A stretch of 9,214 bases of DNA, taken from assembly GCA_013694795.1 (NCBI GenBank), contig JACDBS010000127.1, forward strand, positions 1-9,214, in the 5' to 3' direction. Shown piece by piece: positions 1 to 6,877 of the stretch (position 1 is its first letter; the number at the start of each line of letters is the position of its first letter). The DNA comes from Chloroflexota bacterium. Lineage in GTDB: Bacteria; Chloroflexota; Limnocylindria; QHBO01. Below the pieces are notes generated by a model. That model did no database searches. It saw nothing but the letters and a program-made list of their open reading frames with translations, and was not told where the DNA came from. A program made the position numbers and the translations under genes.

Positions 1-1169
1 TGGCCAGTCGCCCCAGCGGTTACGAGGTCGCGGTCATCGGCGCTGGGATCCACGGCGCCAGCGCTGCCTATCACCTCGCCCGCGCCGGCGCCCGGGTCGC
101 GGTGCTCGATCGGCTGACCCCAGCGGGTGGGCCGACCGGGCTGTCGAGCGGGGTCTGCCGGGCGTATTACACCAACCACTTCCTGGCCGAGACGGCGCGC
201 GACAGCATGCGGATGATGGCCGCTTTCGATGAAATCGCGCCCGGCCACGACGCCGCCTTCCGTCGGACCGGCTTTCTCTTCCTCCACCCGCCGCAGGACA
301 CCACAGAGGTGACCGTCAACGCGGAGCAGCTCAACGAGCTTGGCATCCGGGTCGAGGTCTACCAGGCCGATGCGCTGCGTCGCGAGTTTCCGCAGTTTGA
401 GCTCGACGGCATCGGGATCGGCGCGTTCGAGCTGGACGCCGGCTACGCCGATCCGGCTGGCACCACGGCCGGCGTGATGGCCGGCGCGATCGCCGCTGGG
501 GCAACGCTGCGCAGCAATACCCCTGTGGTGGAGATCGCTCCGCGGCCGGGGGGCGGAGTCGTTCTGCGTCTGGGTCGCGGGGAGGTGCTGGAGGCTGAAC
601 GGCTACTCATCGCCGCCGGACCCTGGACCGCGCCGTTGACTCACCAGCTGAGAGTGGATCTGCCGCTCACCGTCGAGCGGCACGTCGTGGCCATCGCGCG
701 CCTCGACCATGACCGCGCCGTGCCCTTCGGTCACGGCGATCTGCGCACCGGCTACTACTGCCGCCCGGAAGGGAGCAACCATTACCTGCTGGGCTGGACT
801 CACGCCGCTGAGCAGGTCGACCCGGACCGATATGACACCACCCTCCGCCGCGATGAGGGCGTGGCGCTCCTGGAAGCCGCCGCCCGCAGTCTCCCCGCTC
901 TCGACGATGCGCAGCCGAGGGGCGGATGGGCAAGCCTGTATGACGTCAGTCCTGACTGGCAGCCGGTGATCGGCGAGATCGCGGACGGCGTGTTCGTGGA
1001 TGCCGGTACCAGCGGCCACGGCTTCAAGCTCGGCCCCGCCCTTGGCAAGAAGGTTGCCGAACTGATCCTGGGTCATCCGGATCGCCGCCTTGCGCAGTTT
1101 CACCCCGATCGGTTCGCCACCGGCGAGCTGCTGCCAGCCGGTTATCGCGACGCCCGCATCCTGGGCTAG
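1..1169 (+). CDS. FAD-dependent oxidoreductase, DAO family (sarcosine/glycine-oxidase-like), 5' end cut by window edge
   Basis: Probable flavin amine or amino-acid oxidase/dehydrogenase. The first full codon is at 3, and bases 1-2 are 'tg', so the codon before it is probably an ATG/GTG start missing only its first base. On that reading the protein has 389 residues, close to the usual single-domain DAO length. The N-terminus has a Rossmann dinucleotide fold: beta strand VAVIG, then G14-A-G16-I-H-G19, with the second strand ending in D37, which should bind the FAD ribose. The C-terminal FAD-contacting segment GTSGHGFK lies at 336-343, after the strand VFVDAG, and is typical of DAO proteins. The stretch SLYDVSPDW before it has no Cys where monomeric sarcosine oxidase attaches FAD covalently, so the protein looks more like a SoxB beta-type enzyme with non-covalent FAD. 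It has no GcvT-like extension. The substrate cannot be read from sequence. A strong hairpin follows 33 bp after the stop, so it probably ends its transcript. Confidence 0.88.
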   Translation, partial: ASRPSGYEVAVIGAGIHGASAAYHLARAGARVAVLDRLTPAGGPTGLSSGVCRAYYTNHFLAETARDSMRMMAAFDEIAPGHDAAFRRTGFLFLHPPQDTTEVTVNAEQLNELGIRVEVYQADALRREFPQFELDGIGIGAFELDAGYADPAGTTAGVMAGAIAAGATLRSNTPVVEIAPRPGGGVVLRLGRGEVLEAERLLIAAGPWTAPLTHQLRVDLPLTVERHVVAIARLDHDRAVPFGHGDLRTGYYCRPEGSNHYLLGWTHAAEQVDPDRYDTTLRRDEGVALLEAAARSLPALDDAQPRGGWASLYDVSPDWQPVIGEIADGVFVDAGTSGHGFKLGPALGKKVAELILGHPDRRLAQFHPDRFATGELLPAGYRDARILG

Positions 1170-1202
1170 TGCCGGGTCGCCACGCGTCCCCAGCATCAGG
1201 AC

Positions 1203-1241
1203 GAGCGAATGCCGCGGTCTCGCTGACCGCGGCATTCGTTC
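1203..1241 (+). terminator. Strong hairpin after the oxidoreductase gene, terminator-like
   Basis: There is a perfect 14-bp inverted repeat: left arm 1206-1219, 5-nt loop 1220-1224, right arm 1225-1238. It can extend to 17 pairs (1203-1241) with one G-U. The arm begins CGAATGCCGCGG. It lies 33 bp after the oxidoreductase stop and well before the vapBC promoter, which fits a transcription terminator. It lacks a clear U-tract (TTCC follows the arm), so it may instead mainly protect the mRNA 3' end. The repeat is perfect, so it would also be a hairpin if read from the other strand. Confidence 0.7.
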
Positions 1242-1320
1242 CAAAGGACCTATCCCCCCAGAGTGCACACCGCATGCCCGCCGCCGGATTGCCGCAGCCG
1301 ACCGCTTGCTCGCTGACACG

Positions 1321-1364
1321 TTGACTGTCGAGAGTTGCGATGCTAGCATCATGCATCATGATGC
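1321..1364 (+). promoter_or_regulatory. vapBC promoter with overlapping heptad-spaced operator
   Basis: A -35 TTGACT (1321-1326, 5/6 of consensus) is separated by exactly 17 bp from a -10 TAGCAT (1344-1349, 4/6). The -10 and the predicted start point (about 1356) are covered by four 5-bp half-sites: GATGC 1339-1343, GCATC 1346-1350, GCATC 1353-1357 and GATGC 1360-1364. Each is separated by 2 bp, giving an exact 7-bp period. The outer pairs form two perfect 12-bp palindromes (1339-1350 and 1353-1364). A repressor bound here would block both RNA polymerase and the translation start. Ribbon-helix-helix proteins commonly bind such short repeated subsites, so the VapB protein encoded next is the obvious candidate. 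The site is seen; binding is inferred. Confidence 0.7.
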
Positions 1365-1591
1365 GGATCAGACGAACCACGATCAGCGCCTCGGAGGACT
1401 CGCTGGGAACGCTGGAGGCGGAGGCGCGGCGCCGAAGCGTCTCCGTGGCTGCCATCCTGCGCGAGGCAGTCGACGAGAAGGCCGAATCCCTGCGCGCGGC
1501 ACGCCGTCCACGCGTCGGCGTGGCCCGCTCGAGTGATGGTCTCGCCGCCGCGGAGGTGACCGCCGAGCCGGTCGCTGACGAACCCTCCTGA
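1361..1591 (+). CDS. vapB: VapB-type antitoxin, ribbon-helix-helix (CopG/Arc-like)
   Basis: Small antitoxin (76 residues) expected to neutralise the neighbouring PIN toxin and repress its own operon. It has an N-terminal basic beta-strand segment (RIRRTTIS, about 2-9), then two helices (about 11-24 and 27-42, SVAAILREAVDEKAE), the ribbon-helix-helix pattern. A Pro/Ala-rich, probably disordered tail carries PRVGVARSSDG, like the toxin-binding tail of RHH-type VapB proteins. Start choice is open: ATG occurs in frame at 1340, 1358 and 1361. The 1340 codon precedes the predicted transcription start, so 1358 or 1361 is preferred. No Shine-Dalgarno sequence is present, and a start here implies a near-leaderless mRNA. 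The stop is one base before the toxin's GTG, indicating translational coupling. Confidence 0.8.
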   Translation: MRIRRTTISASEDSLGTLEAEARRRSVSVAAILREAVDEKAESLRAARRPRVGVARSSDGLAAAEVTAEPVADEPS

Positions 1592-1592
1592 G

Positions 1593-2006
1593 GTGGCGCT
1601 CATTCTCGACGCCGGTCCGCTGCTGGCTGCGCTCGATTCCGCCGATCCCGACCACGCCGCCTGCGCCAGCCTTCTGACCGATGCCGCCGAGGACCTCGTC
1701 GTTCCGGTGCTCGTGATGGCGGAGCTTGACAACTGGTGCGCCCGCCGGCTGCTGCCCGAAGCGTGGACCGCGTTCACTGAAGACGTGCTGGCCGGCGCCT
1801 ATCGCCTTGAGCCGCCAACGATTTCCGACCTTGCGCGCTGCCTTGCGCTCCAGGACGAATATCGCGACATCTCGCTCAGCCTGGTGGATGCCAGCCTGAT
1901 CGCCCTCGCCGAGCGCTTCGGAGAGCCGAAGATTGCAACGCTCGATCATCGCCACTTCCGGCCGGTCCGCCCTGCGCATGTCGAGGCCCTGGAGATCCTT
2001 CCCTGA
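1593..2006 (+). CDS. vapC: VapC-family PIN-domain ribonuclease toxin
   Basis: Predicted Mg-dependent endoribonuclease toxin of 137 residues, the normal size for VapC. The PIN acidic residues are visible: D6 in LILDAGPLLA, E44 in VMAELDNW, D99 in LVDASLIALAERF and D118 in IATLDHRHF. The catalytic set therefore looks intact and the toxin is presumably active. It starts with GTG one base after the vapB stop, with TGAGG just upstream, so translation probably depends on ribosomes finishing vapB. VapC enzymes typically cleave tRNA or 23S rRNA at defined sites; the target here cannot be told from sequence. The pairing with an RHH antitoxin rather than an AbrB- or Phd-type one is a common VapBC subtype. 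Confidence 0.9.
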   Translation: MALILDAGPLLAALDSADPDHAACASLLTDAAEDLVVPVLVMAELDNWCARRLLPEAWTAFTEDVLAGAYRLEPPTISDLARCLALQDEYRDISLSLVDASLIALAERFGEPKIATLDHRHFRPVRPAHVEALEILP

Positions 2007-2338
2007 CGCTTCCGATTTCAGCCGGTCCAGGAACGTGGGCGAAGAAGAGCGGCTCGGCTTCGAGATTCCGTACTGACCTCTTCCGCTAGGATCGCGTCCC
2101 AGCTTCTTGGCCGATTAGTCGCTGGCTGGCTGCTAGCCGCCGGAACAGCAGGCGGAGCTGTCATCCATTCGCGCATTGACTCGTAGGGAAGGTTTCGGCA
2201 TCTATCGGGCCGGTGGCGAGCCTGTTTCGTGCTCAGCGAAGTGATGGGCCGCCGACCCGAGCGGACAACCAAGACCAAATTCGACCCGAAGAGTCAACCG
2301 GTGCTTGCCTGTCCAGGAATCGGGCCTTTCGTTCGCCG

Positions 2339-2368
2339 ATGCCGCCTTTCACGCGGCATACATGCCGC
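2339..2368. repeat. Triple heptamer ATGCCGC / GCGGCAT / ATGCCGC upstream of lhr
   Basis: ATGCCGC at 2339-2345 pairs perfectly with GCGGCAT at 2353-2359 (7-bp stem, 7-nt loop). The heptamer recurs at 2362-2368, so the middle copy could pair with either flank; the downstream pairing can use only 5 bp because of loop size. The group ends 52 bp before the lhr start. It could be a transcript structure or a pair of overlapping protein-binding palindromes. Function unknown. Confidence 0.45.
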
Positions 2369-2404
2369 TGGACGGCAGGACGTCGCTGATCCCGAGTGGA
2401 CCGA

Positions 2405-2410
2405 TAAACT
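2405..2410 (+). promoter_or_regulatory. Possible -10 element TAAACT placing a near-leaderless start at lhr
   Basis: TAAACT matches the -10 consensus at 4 of 6 positions (T1, A2, A4, T6) and fits the TANNNT pattern common before leaderless genes in GC-rich bacteria. It ends 10 bp before the GTG start of lhr, where no Shine-Dalgarno sequence is visible. No good -35 sits at the right distance. The evidence is weak. Confidence 0.25.
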
Positions 2411-2420
2411 GGACCACGCC

Positions 2421-5400
2421 GTGACCTCCGCTCCCCCCGCCGCCGATCCGCTCGCTGCCTTCAGCGAGGCGACTCGCACATGGTTCCGCGAGGCATTCGC
2501 GGAGCCGACGCGTGCGCAGGAGCTCGGATGGCCGGCCATCAGCGGCGGCAGCCACACCCTCATCCATGCGCCCACCGGCAGTGGCAAGACCCTGGCCGCG
2601 TTCTTATGGTGCATCGACCGCCTGATGACGGAGGAGCCGCCAGAGGGCAAGACCGTCCGGGTCCTGTACATCAGCCCGCTCAAGGCCCTGGCCTACGACG
2701 TCGAGCGCAACCTGCGCGCACCGCTGGCCGGCATCCGGCGCACGGCCGAACGCCTGGGCCTCGAGGTGCCCGAGATCAGCGTGGCCAGCCGCACCGGCGA
2801 CACGCCGGCCGACGCGCGCCGCCAGCTGACGAAGACGCCACCCGACATCCTGGTCACCACCCCGGAAAGCCTGTACCTCGTGCTCACCAGCGCTGCACGC
2901 GAGATCCTGCGCGGCGTCGAGCACGTGATCATCGACGAGGTGCATGCCATTGCCGCGACGAAGCGCGGCTCGCACCTGGCACTCAGCCTCGAACGACTCT
3001 CGCACCTGGCCGATGCGGACCCGCAGCGCATCGGTCTTTCGGCAACCCAGCGGCCCCTGGAAGCGATCGGCGCCTTCCTGGCCGGCGTCGGCCGCGAGGT
3101 GATCATCGTCGACGCCGGGACGCGGAAGGAGCTCGACCTCGAGGTGATCGTGCCGGTCGATGACATGGCGCGTATGGGCGACGTCATGGAGGCAGACGAA
3201 GCGGCCGGCGGACCGGCGGCGGGACCGGAGGCAAGGCACTCCATCTGGCCATCAATCCATCCAAGGCTCCTTGAGCTCATACGACAGCATCGGTCCACCC
3301 TGATCTTCGTGAACTCACGGCGCCTGGCGGAACGGCTCAGCAGCCGGCTGAACGAGCTGGCCGGGGAGGAGCTGGTCCGCGCCCACCATGGGAGCGTGGC
3401 CCGCGAGCAGCGGCTCCAGATCGAGGAGGACCTCAAGCAGGGCAGACTGCCGGCGCTCGTCGCGACCTCCAGCCTGGAGCTGGGGATCGACATGGGGGCC
3501 ATCGACCTCGTCATCCAGATCGAGTCGCCGCCGTCGGTCGCGTCGGGCATGCAGCGCATCGGTCGCGCGGGACACCAGGTGGGAGAGCCGAGCGTCGGGA
3601 AGATCTTCCCCAAGTACCGCGGTGACCTGGTGGAGGCGGCGGTGGTGGTGCAGCGCATGAAGGCCGCCCAGATCGAGGAGACCCGCATCCCGCGCAACCC
3701 GCTCGACGTGCTGGCTCAGCAGGTTGTCGCCATCTGCGCCGCTGGACACTGGACCGTGGATGAGCTGCATCGGCTCATCACCCGCGCGGAGTCGTTCCGC
3801 GATCTCTCACGCGAGCAGCTTGAAGGCGTGCTCGACATGCTCTCCGGCCGCTATCCATCCGACGAGTTCGCCGACCTCAAGCCTCGCCTGGTGTGGGACC
3901 GCCTGACCGATACGGTCGCGTCGCGCAACGACGCTCGGGTCGTGGCCATCACCAGTGGCGGAACCATCCCGGACCGTGGCCTGTTCGGGGTCTTCCTTCC
4001 CGGTGATGATTCGCGCAAGGGCGGCCGGCGCGTGGGCGAGCTGGACGAGGAGATGGTCTACGAGTCGCGCGTCGGCGAGACCTTCCTGCTGGGCGCCTCG
4101 ACCTGGCGGATCGAGGAGATCCTTCCCGACCGGGTGATCGTCATGCCGGCGCCCGGCGAGCCGGGAAAGATGCCGTTCTGGCATGGCGACGCGGTCGGTC
4201 GCCCCGTCGAGCTGGGCCGGGCCATCGGTGCATTCCTGCGCGAGATGGAGCCGATGGCGGCCGATGCGGCCGTGAAGCGCCTGCGCGAAACGCACGCCCT
4301 GGACGAACTGGCGGCCCGCAACCTCGTCGCCTACCTGGCCGAGCAGCGCGACGTGACCGGCGTCCTGCCGACCGATCGCACCGTCGTGGTGGAGCGCTTC
4401 CGCGACGAGCTTGGCGACTGGCGCGTGGTGCTGCTCACGCCATTCGGGGGCCGGGTTCACGCGCCGTGGTCGATGGCGATCGAGTCGCGGCTGCGGGAGC
4501 ACCACGGGGTGGATGTGCAGGCCCTGTGGTCGGACGACGGCATCGCGGTGCGGCTTCCCGAAGGCGTCGAGAGCGATGGGTCCACCATCGAGTCGGCCCT
4601 CCTGCTCGACCCCGGAGAGCTCGAGGAGCTGCTGATGTCGGAGCTGGGTGGGTCGGCGTTGTTCGCGGCTCGCTTCCGCGAGAACGCTGCCCGCGCGCTG
4701 CTCCTTCCGCGTCGTCGTCCCGGCCAGCGCACCCCGCTGTGGATGCAGCGTCAGAAGTCGGCCGATCTGCTCGCCGTCGCCAGCCGCTACGGATCGTTCC
4801 CCATCATCCTGGAGACCTACCGCGAGATCCTGCGCGACGTGTTCGACATGCCGGCGTTGGTGGACGTGCTGGGAGCGATTCGAGCGCGTCGCATGCGCGT
4901 GGTGAGCGTGGAGACGCGCTCCGCGTCACCGTTCGCTGCCTCGCTGCTGTTCGATTACATCGGCTCCTTCATGTACGAGGGTGACGCGCCCCTGGCCGAG
5001 CGTCGCGCGCAGGCGCTTGCCCTCGACCGAGAGCTGCTTGCCGAGCTGCTCGGCACCGAAGAGCTGCGCGAGCTTCTCGATCCGGAGGCCGTGGCCGACC
5101 TGGAGCTGGAGCTCCAGGCGCTTTCCGGCGCACGCCAGGCTCGCACTCTTGACGCGGTGAGCGACCTCCTGCGACGGCTGGGCGACCTCCGGACCGATGA
5201 GGTGGCCGCCCGCTGCGCGGCCGAGACCGACGCGAGCGCCGCGCTGGTCGAGCTGGAACGGTCGCGTCGCGCGATCCGCATCCGCGTCGCGGCCGAGGAA
5301 CGATGGATCGCGGTCGAGGATGCCGCCCGCTACCGCGATGCCATCGGAGCCAGCCCGCCTCCCGGCGTCGCTGAAACCTTCCTGGAGCCCGTCGACGCGC

Positions 5401-6875
5401 CGCTCGACCTGCTGCTGACGCGCTGGGCACGGACCCATGGCCCGTTCGTGGCCGGTGCGCCCGCCGCGCGCTTGGGCATCGCCCGCGCGACCGTCGAGGA
5501 ACGGCTGGGCGCCCTCGCCGCCGAGGGGAAACTGCTGGAGGGCGCCTTCCGACCCGGCGGCGCCTCCCACGAGTTCACCGATCCCGATGTCCTGCGCCAA
5601 TTGCGACGCCGATCGCTGGCCCGCCTGCGGCGAGAGGTGGAGCCGGTCGAGCCCGAGGTTCTCGCCCGCTTCCTGCCGGGCTGGCACGGGGTGGGCTCCT
5701 CGGCCGGGGGGCAGGGCCGCCTGATCGAGGTCGTCGCGCAGCTCGAGGGGGTGCCCATCCCGGCCTCCGTCCTGGAGCGCGACGTCCTGGCGGCACGCGT
5801 CGCGGGTTACACGCCGCGGCTGCTCGATGAGATGGGCACGGCCGGGGAGGTGGTGTGGCTGGGTCGCGGCCCGCTTGGTCGTGATGACGGACGCGTTGCG
5901 CTCTACCGCCGAGACCGGGTTGACCTCCTGGCCAGCGCCGGCGGGTCGGAGGACCGTCCCTCGGAGCCGATCCACGACGCCATTCTCCAGCACCTTCAGC
6001 GGCGCGGCGCCTCCTTCTTTCCGCAGTTGCGAAACGCCGTGGAGGCTCGGACCGCTGACGAGCTGCTCGACGCGCTGTGGGAACTTGTCTGGGCGGGCGA
6101 GGTCACGAACGACACGTTCGCCGCGCTCCGGTCCCTGTCGCTGCCTCGGAGCCGGTCCAAGGCGACGCCGCGGCCCGGACGGCTCGTGGCCCTGGGTCCG
6201 CCACGGGCGGCCGGTCGCTGGTCGTCGGTGGCGGACCTGGTGGGGGAGGAGCGCACCCCGACAGAGCGTGCTCACGCACTGGTGACCACGCTGCTGGAGC
6301 GTCACGGCGTCGTGACTCGCGAGGCGGTGACCAGCGAGGGTATCGCCGGCGGATACGCATCGGTCTATCCGGTGCTGCGTGCCATGGAAGAGTCTGGGCG
6401 AGCGCGCCGTGGCTACTTCGTGGCCGGCCTGGGCGCCGCGCAGTTCGCGCTGCCGGGCGCGGTGGATCGGTTGCGTGCCGTCCGGGATGACGAGGAGGCG
6501 GTCCGCATCCTGGCCGCCACGGATCCGGCTCAACCGTACGGCGCGGCGCTGGCCTGGCCACGCTCGGCCGATGATGAGCGACTGCCGCTCCAGCGCGCGG
6601 CCGGCGCCTACGTCGTGCTGGTGGACGGGGCCGCGGTGCTCTATATCGAGCGTGGCGGTCGTGGACTCCTGCGCCTGCCTGCCGCGTCCGACGCCGCCCT
6701 GGCCGCGCGTGCCGTGGCTGCGCTGCCAACCCTGGTTGCTCAGGGCGGACCGATGCGCGAGCTGCGCCTGGAGCGCATCGACCGCGCCCCGGTGGCTGAG
6801 TCACCCCTGGCGGAGTCTCTGCGCCAGGCTGGCTTCCGCGCCAGCTACCGCGGCTACGTCCTACGCCGCGCCTGA
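2421..6875 (+). CDS. lhr: Lhr-family ATP-dependent helicase, full length (Lhr core plus C-terminal domain)
   Basis: Superfamily 2 helicase, 1484 residues from the GTG at 2421, similar to E. coli (about 1538) and mycobacterial (about 1507) Lhr. The family is a 3'-to-5' ssDNA translocase that unwinds RNA:DNA hybrids and is linked to DNA repair. Motifs in order: Walker A APTGSGKT (K56), Ia SPLKALAYDVERN, Ib TPESLYLVLTS, DEVH box 172-175, SAT 207-209, IV TLIFVNSRRLAERL, V ATSSLELGIDMG, and VI QRIGRAGH 378-385. W587 in PFWHGDAVGRP matches the region of the DNA-stacking Trp reported in mycobacterial Lhr. The C-terminal half has winged-helix-like segments (from about residue 999) and the signature RRGYFVAGLGAAQFALPG near 1327-1344, so the C-terminal domain is present. 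The upstream start at 2229 would add 64 unlikely residues. There is no Nei-type glycosylase gene next to it, as found in some actinobacteria. No frameshift or missing motif is seen. Confidence 0.95.
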   Translation: MTSAPPAADPLAAFSEATRTWFREAFAEPTRAQELGWPAISGGSHTLIHAPTGSGKTLAAFLWCIDRLMTEEPPEGKTVRVLYISPLKALAYDVERNLRAPLAGIRRTAERLGLEVPEISVASRTGDTPADARRQLTKTPPDILVTTPESLYLVLTSAAREILRGVEHVIIDEVHAIAATKRGSHLALSLERLSHLADADPQRIGLSATQRPLEAIGAFLAGVGREVIIVDAGTRKELDLEVIVPVDDMARMGDVMEADEAAGGPAAGPEARHSIWPSIHPRLLELIRQHRSTLIFVNSRRLAERLSSRLNELAGEELVRAHHGSVAREQRLQIEEDLKQGRLPALVATSSLELGIDMGAIDLVIQIESPPSVASGMQRIGRAGHQVGEPSVGKIFPKYRGDLVEAAVVVQRMKAAQIEETRIPRNPLDVLAQQVVAICAAGHWTVDELHRLITRAESFRDLSREQLEGVLDMLSGRYPSDEFADLKPRLVWDRLTDTVASRNDARVVAITSGGTIPDRGLFGVFLPGDDSRKGGRRVGELDEEMVYESRVGETFLLGASTWRIEEILPDRVIVMPAPGEPGKMPFWHGDAVGRPVELGRAIGAFLREMEPMAADAAVKRLRETHALDELAARNLVAYLAEQRDVTGVLPTDRTVVVERFRDELGDWRVVLLTPFGGRVHAPWSMAIESRLREHHGVDVQALWSDDGIAVRLPEGVESDGSTIESALLLDPGELEELLMSELGGSALFAARFRENAARALLLPRRRPGQRTPLWMQRQKSADLLAVASRYGSFPIILETYREILRDVFDMPALVDVLGAIRARRMRVVSVETRSASPFAASLLFDYIGSFMYEGDAPLAERRAQALALDRELLAELLGTEELRELLDPEAVADLELELQALSGARQARTLDAVSDLLRRLGDLRTDEVAARCAAETDASAALVELERSRRAIRIRVAAEERWIAVEDAARYRDAIGASPPPGVAETFLEPVDAPLDLLLTRWARTHGPFVAGAPAARLGIARATVEERLGALAAEGKLLEGAFRPGGASHEFTDPDVLRQLRRRSLARLRREVEPVEPEVLARFLPGWHGVGSSAGGQGRLIEVVAQLEGVPIPASVLERDVLAARVAGYTPRLLDEMGTAGEVVWLGRGPLGRDDGRVALYRRDRVDLLASAGGSEDRPSEPIHDAILQHLQRRGASFFPQLRNAVEARTADELLDALWELVWAGEVTNDTFAALRSLSLPRSRSKATPRPGRLVALGPPRAAGRWSSVADLVGEERTPTERAHALVTTLLERHGVVTREAVTSEGIAGGYASVYPVLRAMEESGRARRGYFVAGLGAAQFALPGAVDRLRAVRDDEEAVRILAATDPAQPYGAALAWPRSADDERLPLQRAAGAYVVLVDGAAVLYIERGGRGLLRLPAASDAALAARAVAALPTLVAQGGPMRELRLERIDRAPVAESPLAESLRQAGFRASYRGYVLRRA

Positions 6876-6877
6876 GA

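Larger units (their letters stand above)
2007..2420. other. 414-bp gap between vapC and lhr, no convincing gene
   Basis: No ORF here looks like a gene. The lhr frame is open back to a GTG at 2229, but that 64-residue stretch is basic, low in hydrophobic pattern and unlike the start of Lhr proteins. Visible elements are: a weak hairpin around 2135-2159 (CCGCC/GGCGG core) that could be a poor terminator for vapBC, without a T-tract; a TTGACT at 2176-2181 resembling the vapB -35 but with no good -10 at 16-18 bp; the heptamer repeats at 2339-2368; and TAAACT at 2405-2410. I checked for tRNA: GGCTTCGAGATTCC at 2056-2069 only superficially resembles a T-arm, and no cloverleaf can be built around it. 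Confidence 0.6.

Noticed and set aside
603..1352. Minus-strand ORF opposite the oxidoreductase
   Set aside because: It overlaps a clear DAO-family gene and crosses the perfect hairpin; no recognisable domain.
2050..2072. T-arm-like sequence GGCTTCGAGATTCC suggesting a tRNA
   Set aside because: The loop has the wrong size and no acceptor, D or anticodon stems can be formed around it.
2176..2205. TTGACT at 2176-2181 as a promoter for lhr
   Set aside because: No reasonable -10 hexamer at 16-18 bp; the best candidate (ATCTAT at 18 bp) matches only two of six positions.
2018..2278. 86-codon minus-strand ORF in the vapC-lhr gap
   Set aside because: Its composition is Arg/Ser/Pro-rich with no secondary-structure pattern, and I see no ribosome binding site or recognisable family.
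4926..6533. Long minus-strand ORF (535 codons) inside lhr
   Set aside because: It is antisense to well-conserved Lhr sequence. Long spurious frames are expected in GC-rich DNA, and its translation has the Arg/Gly/Ala/Gln-rich look of a shadow with no domain pattern.
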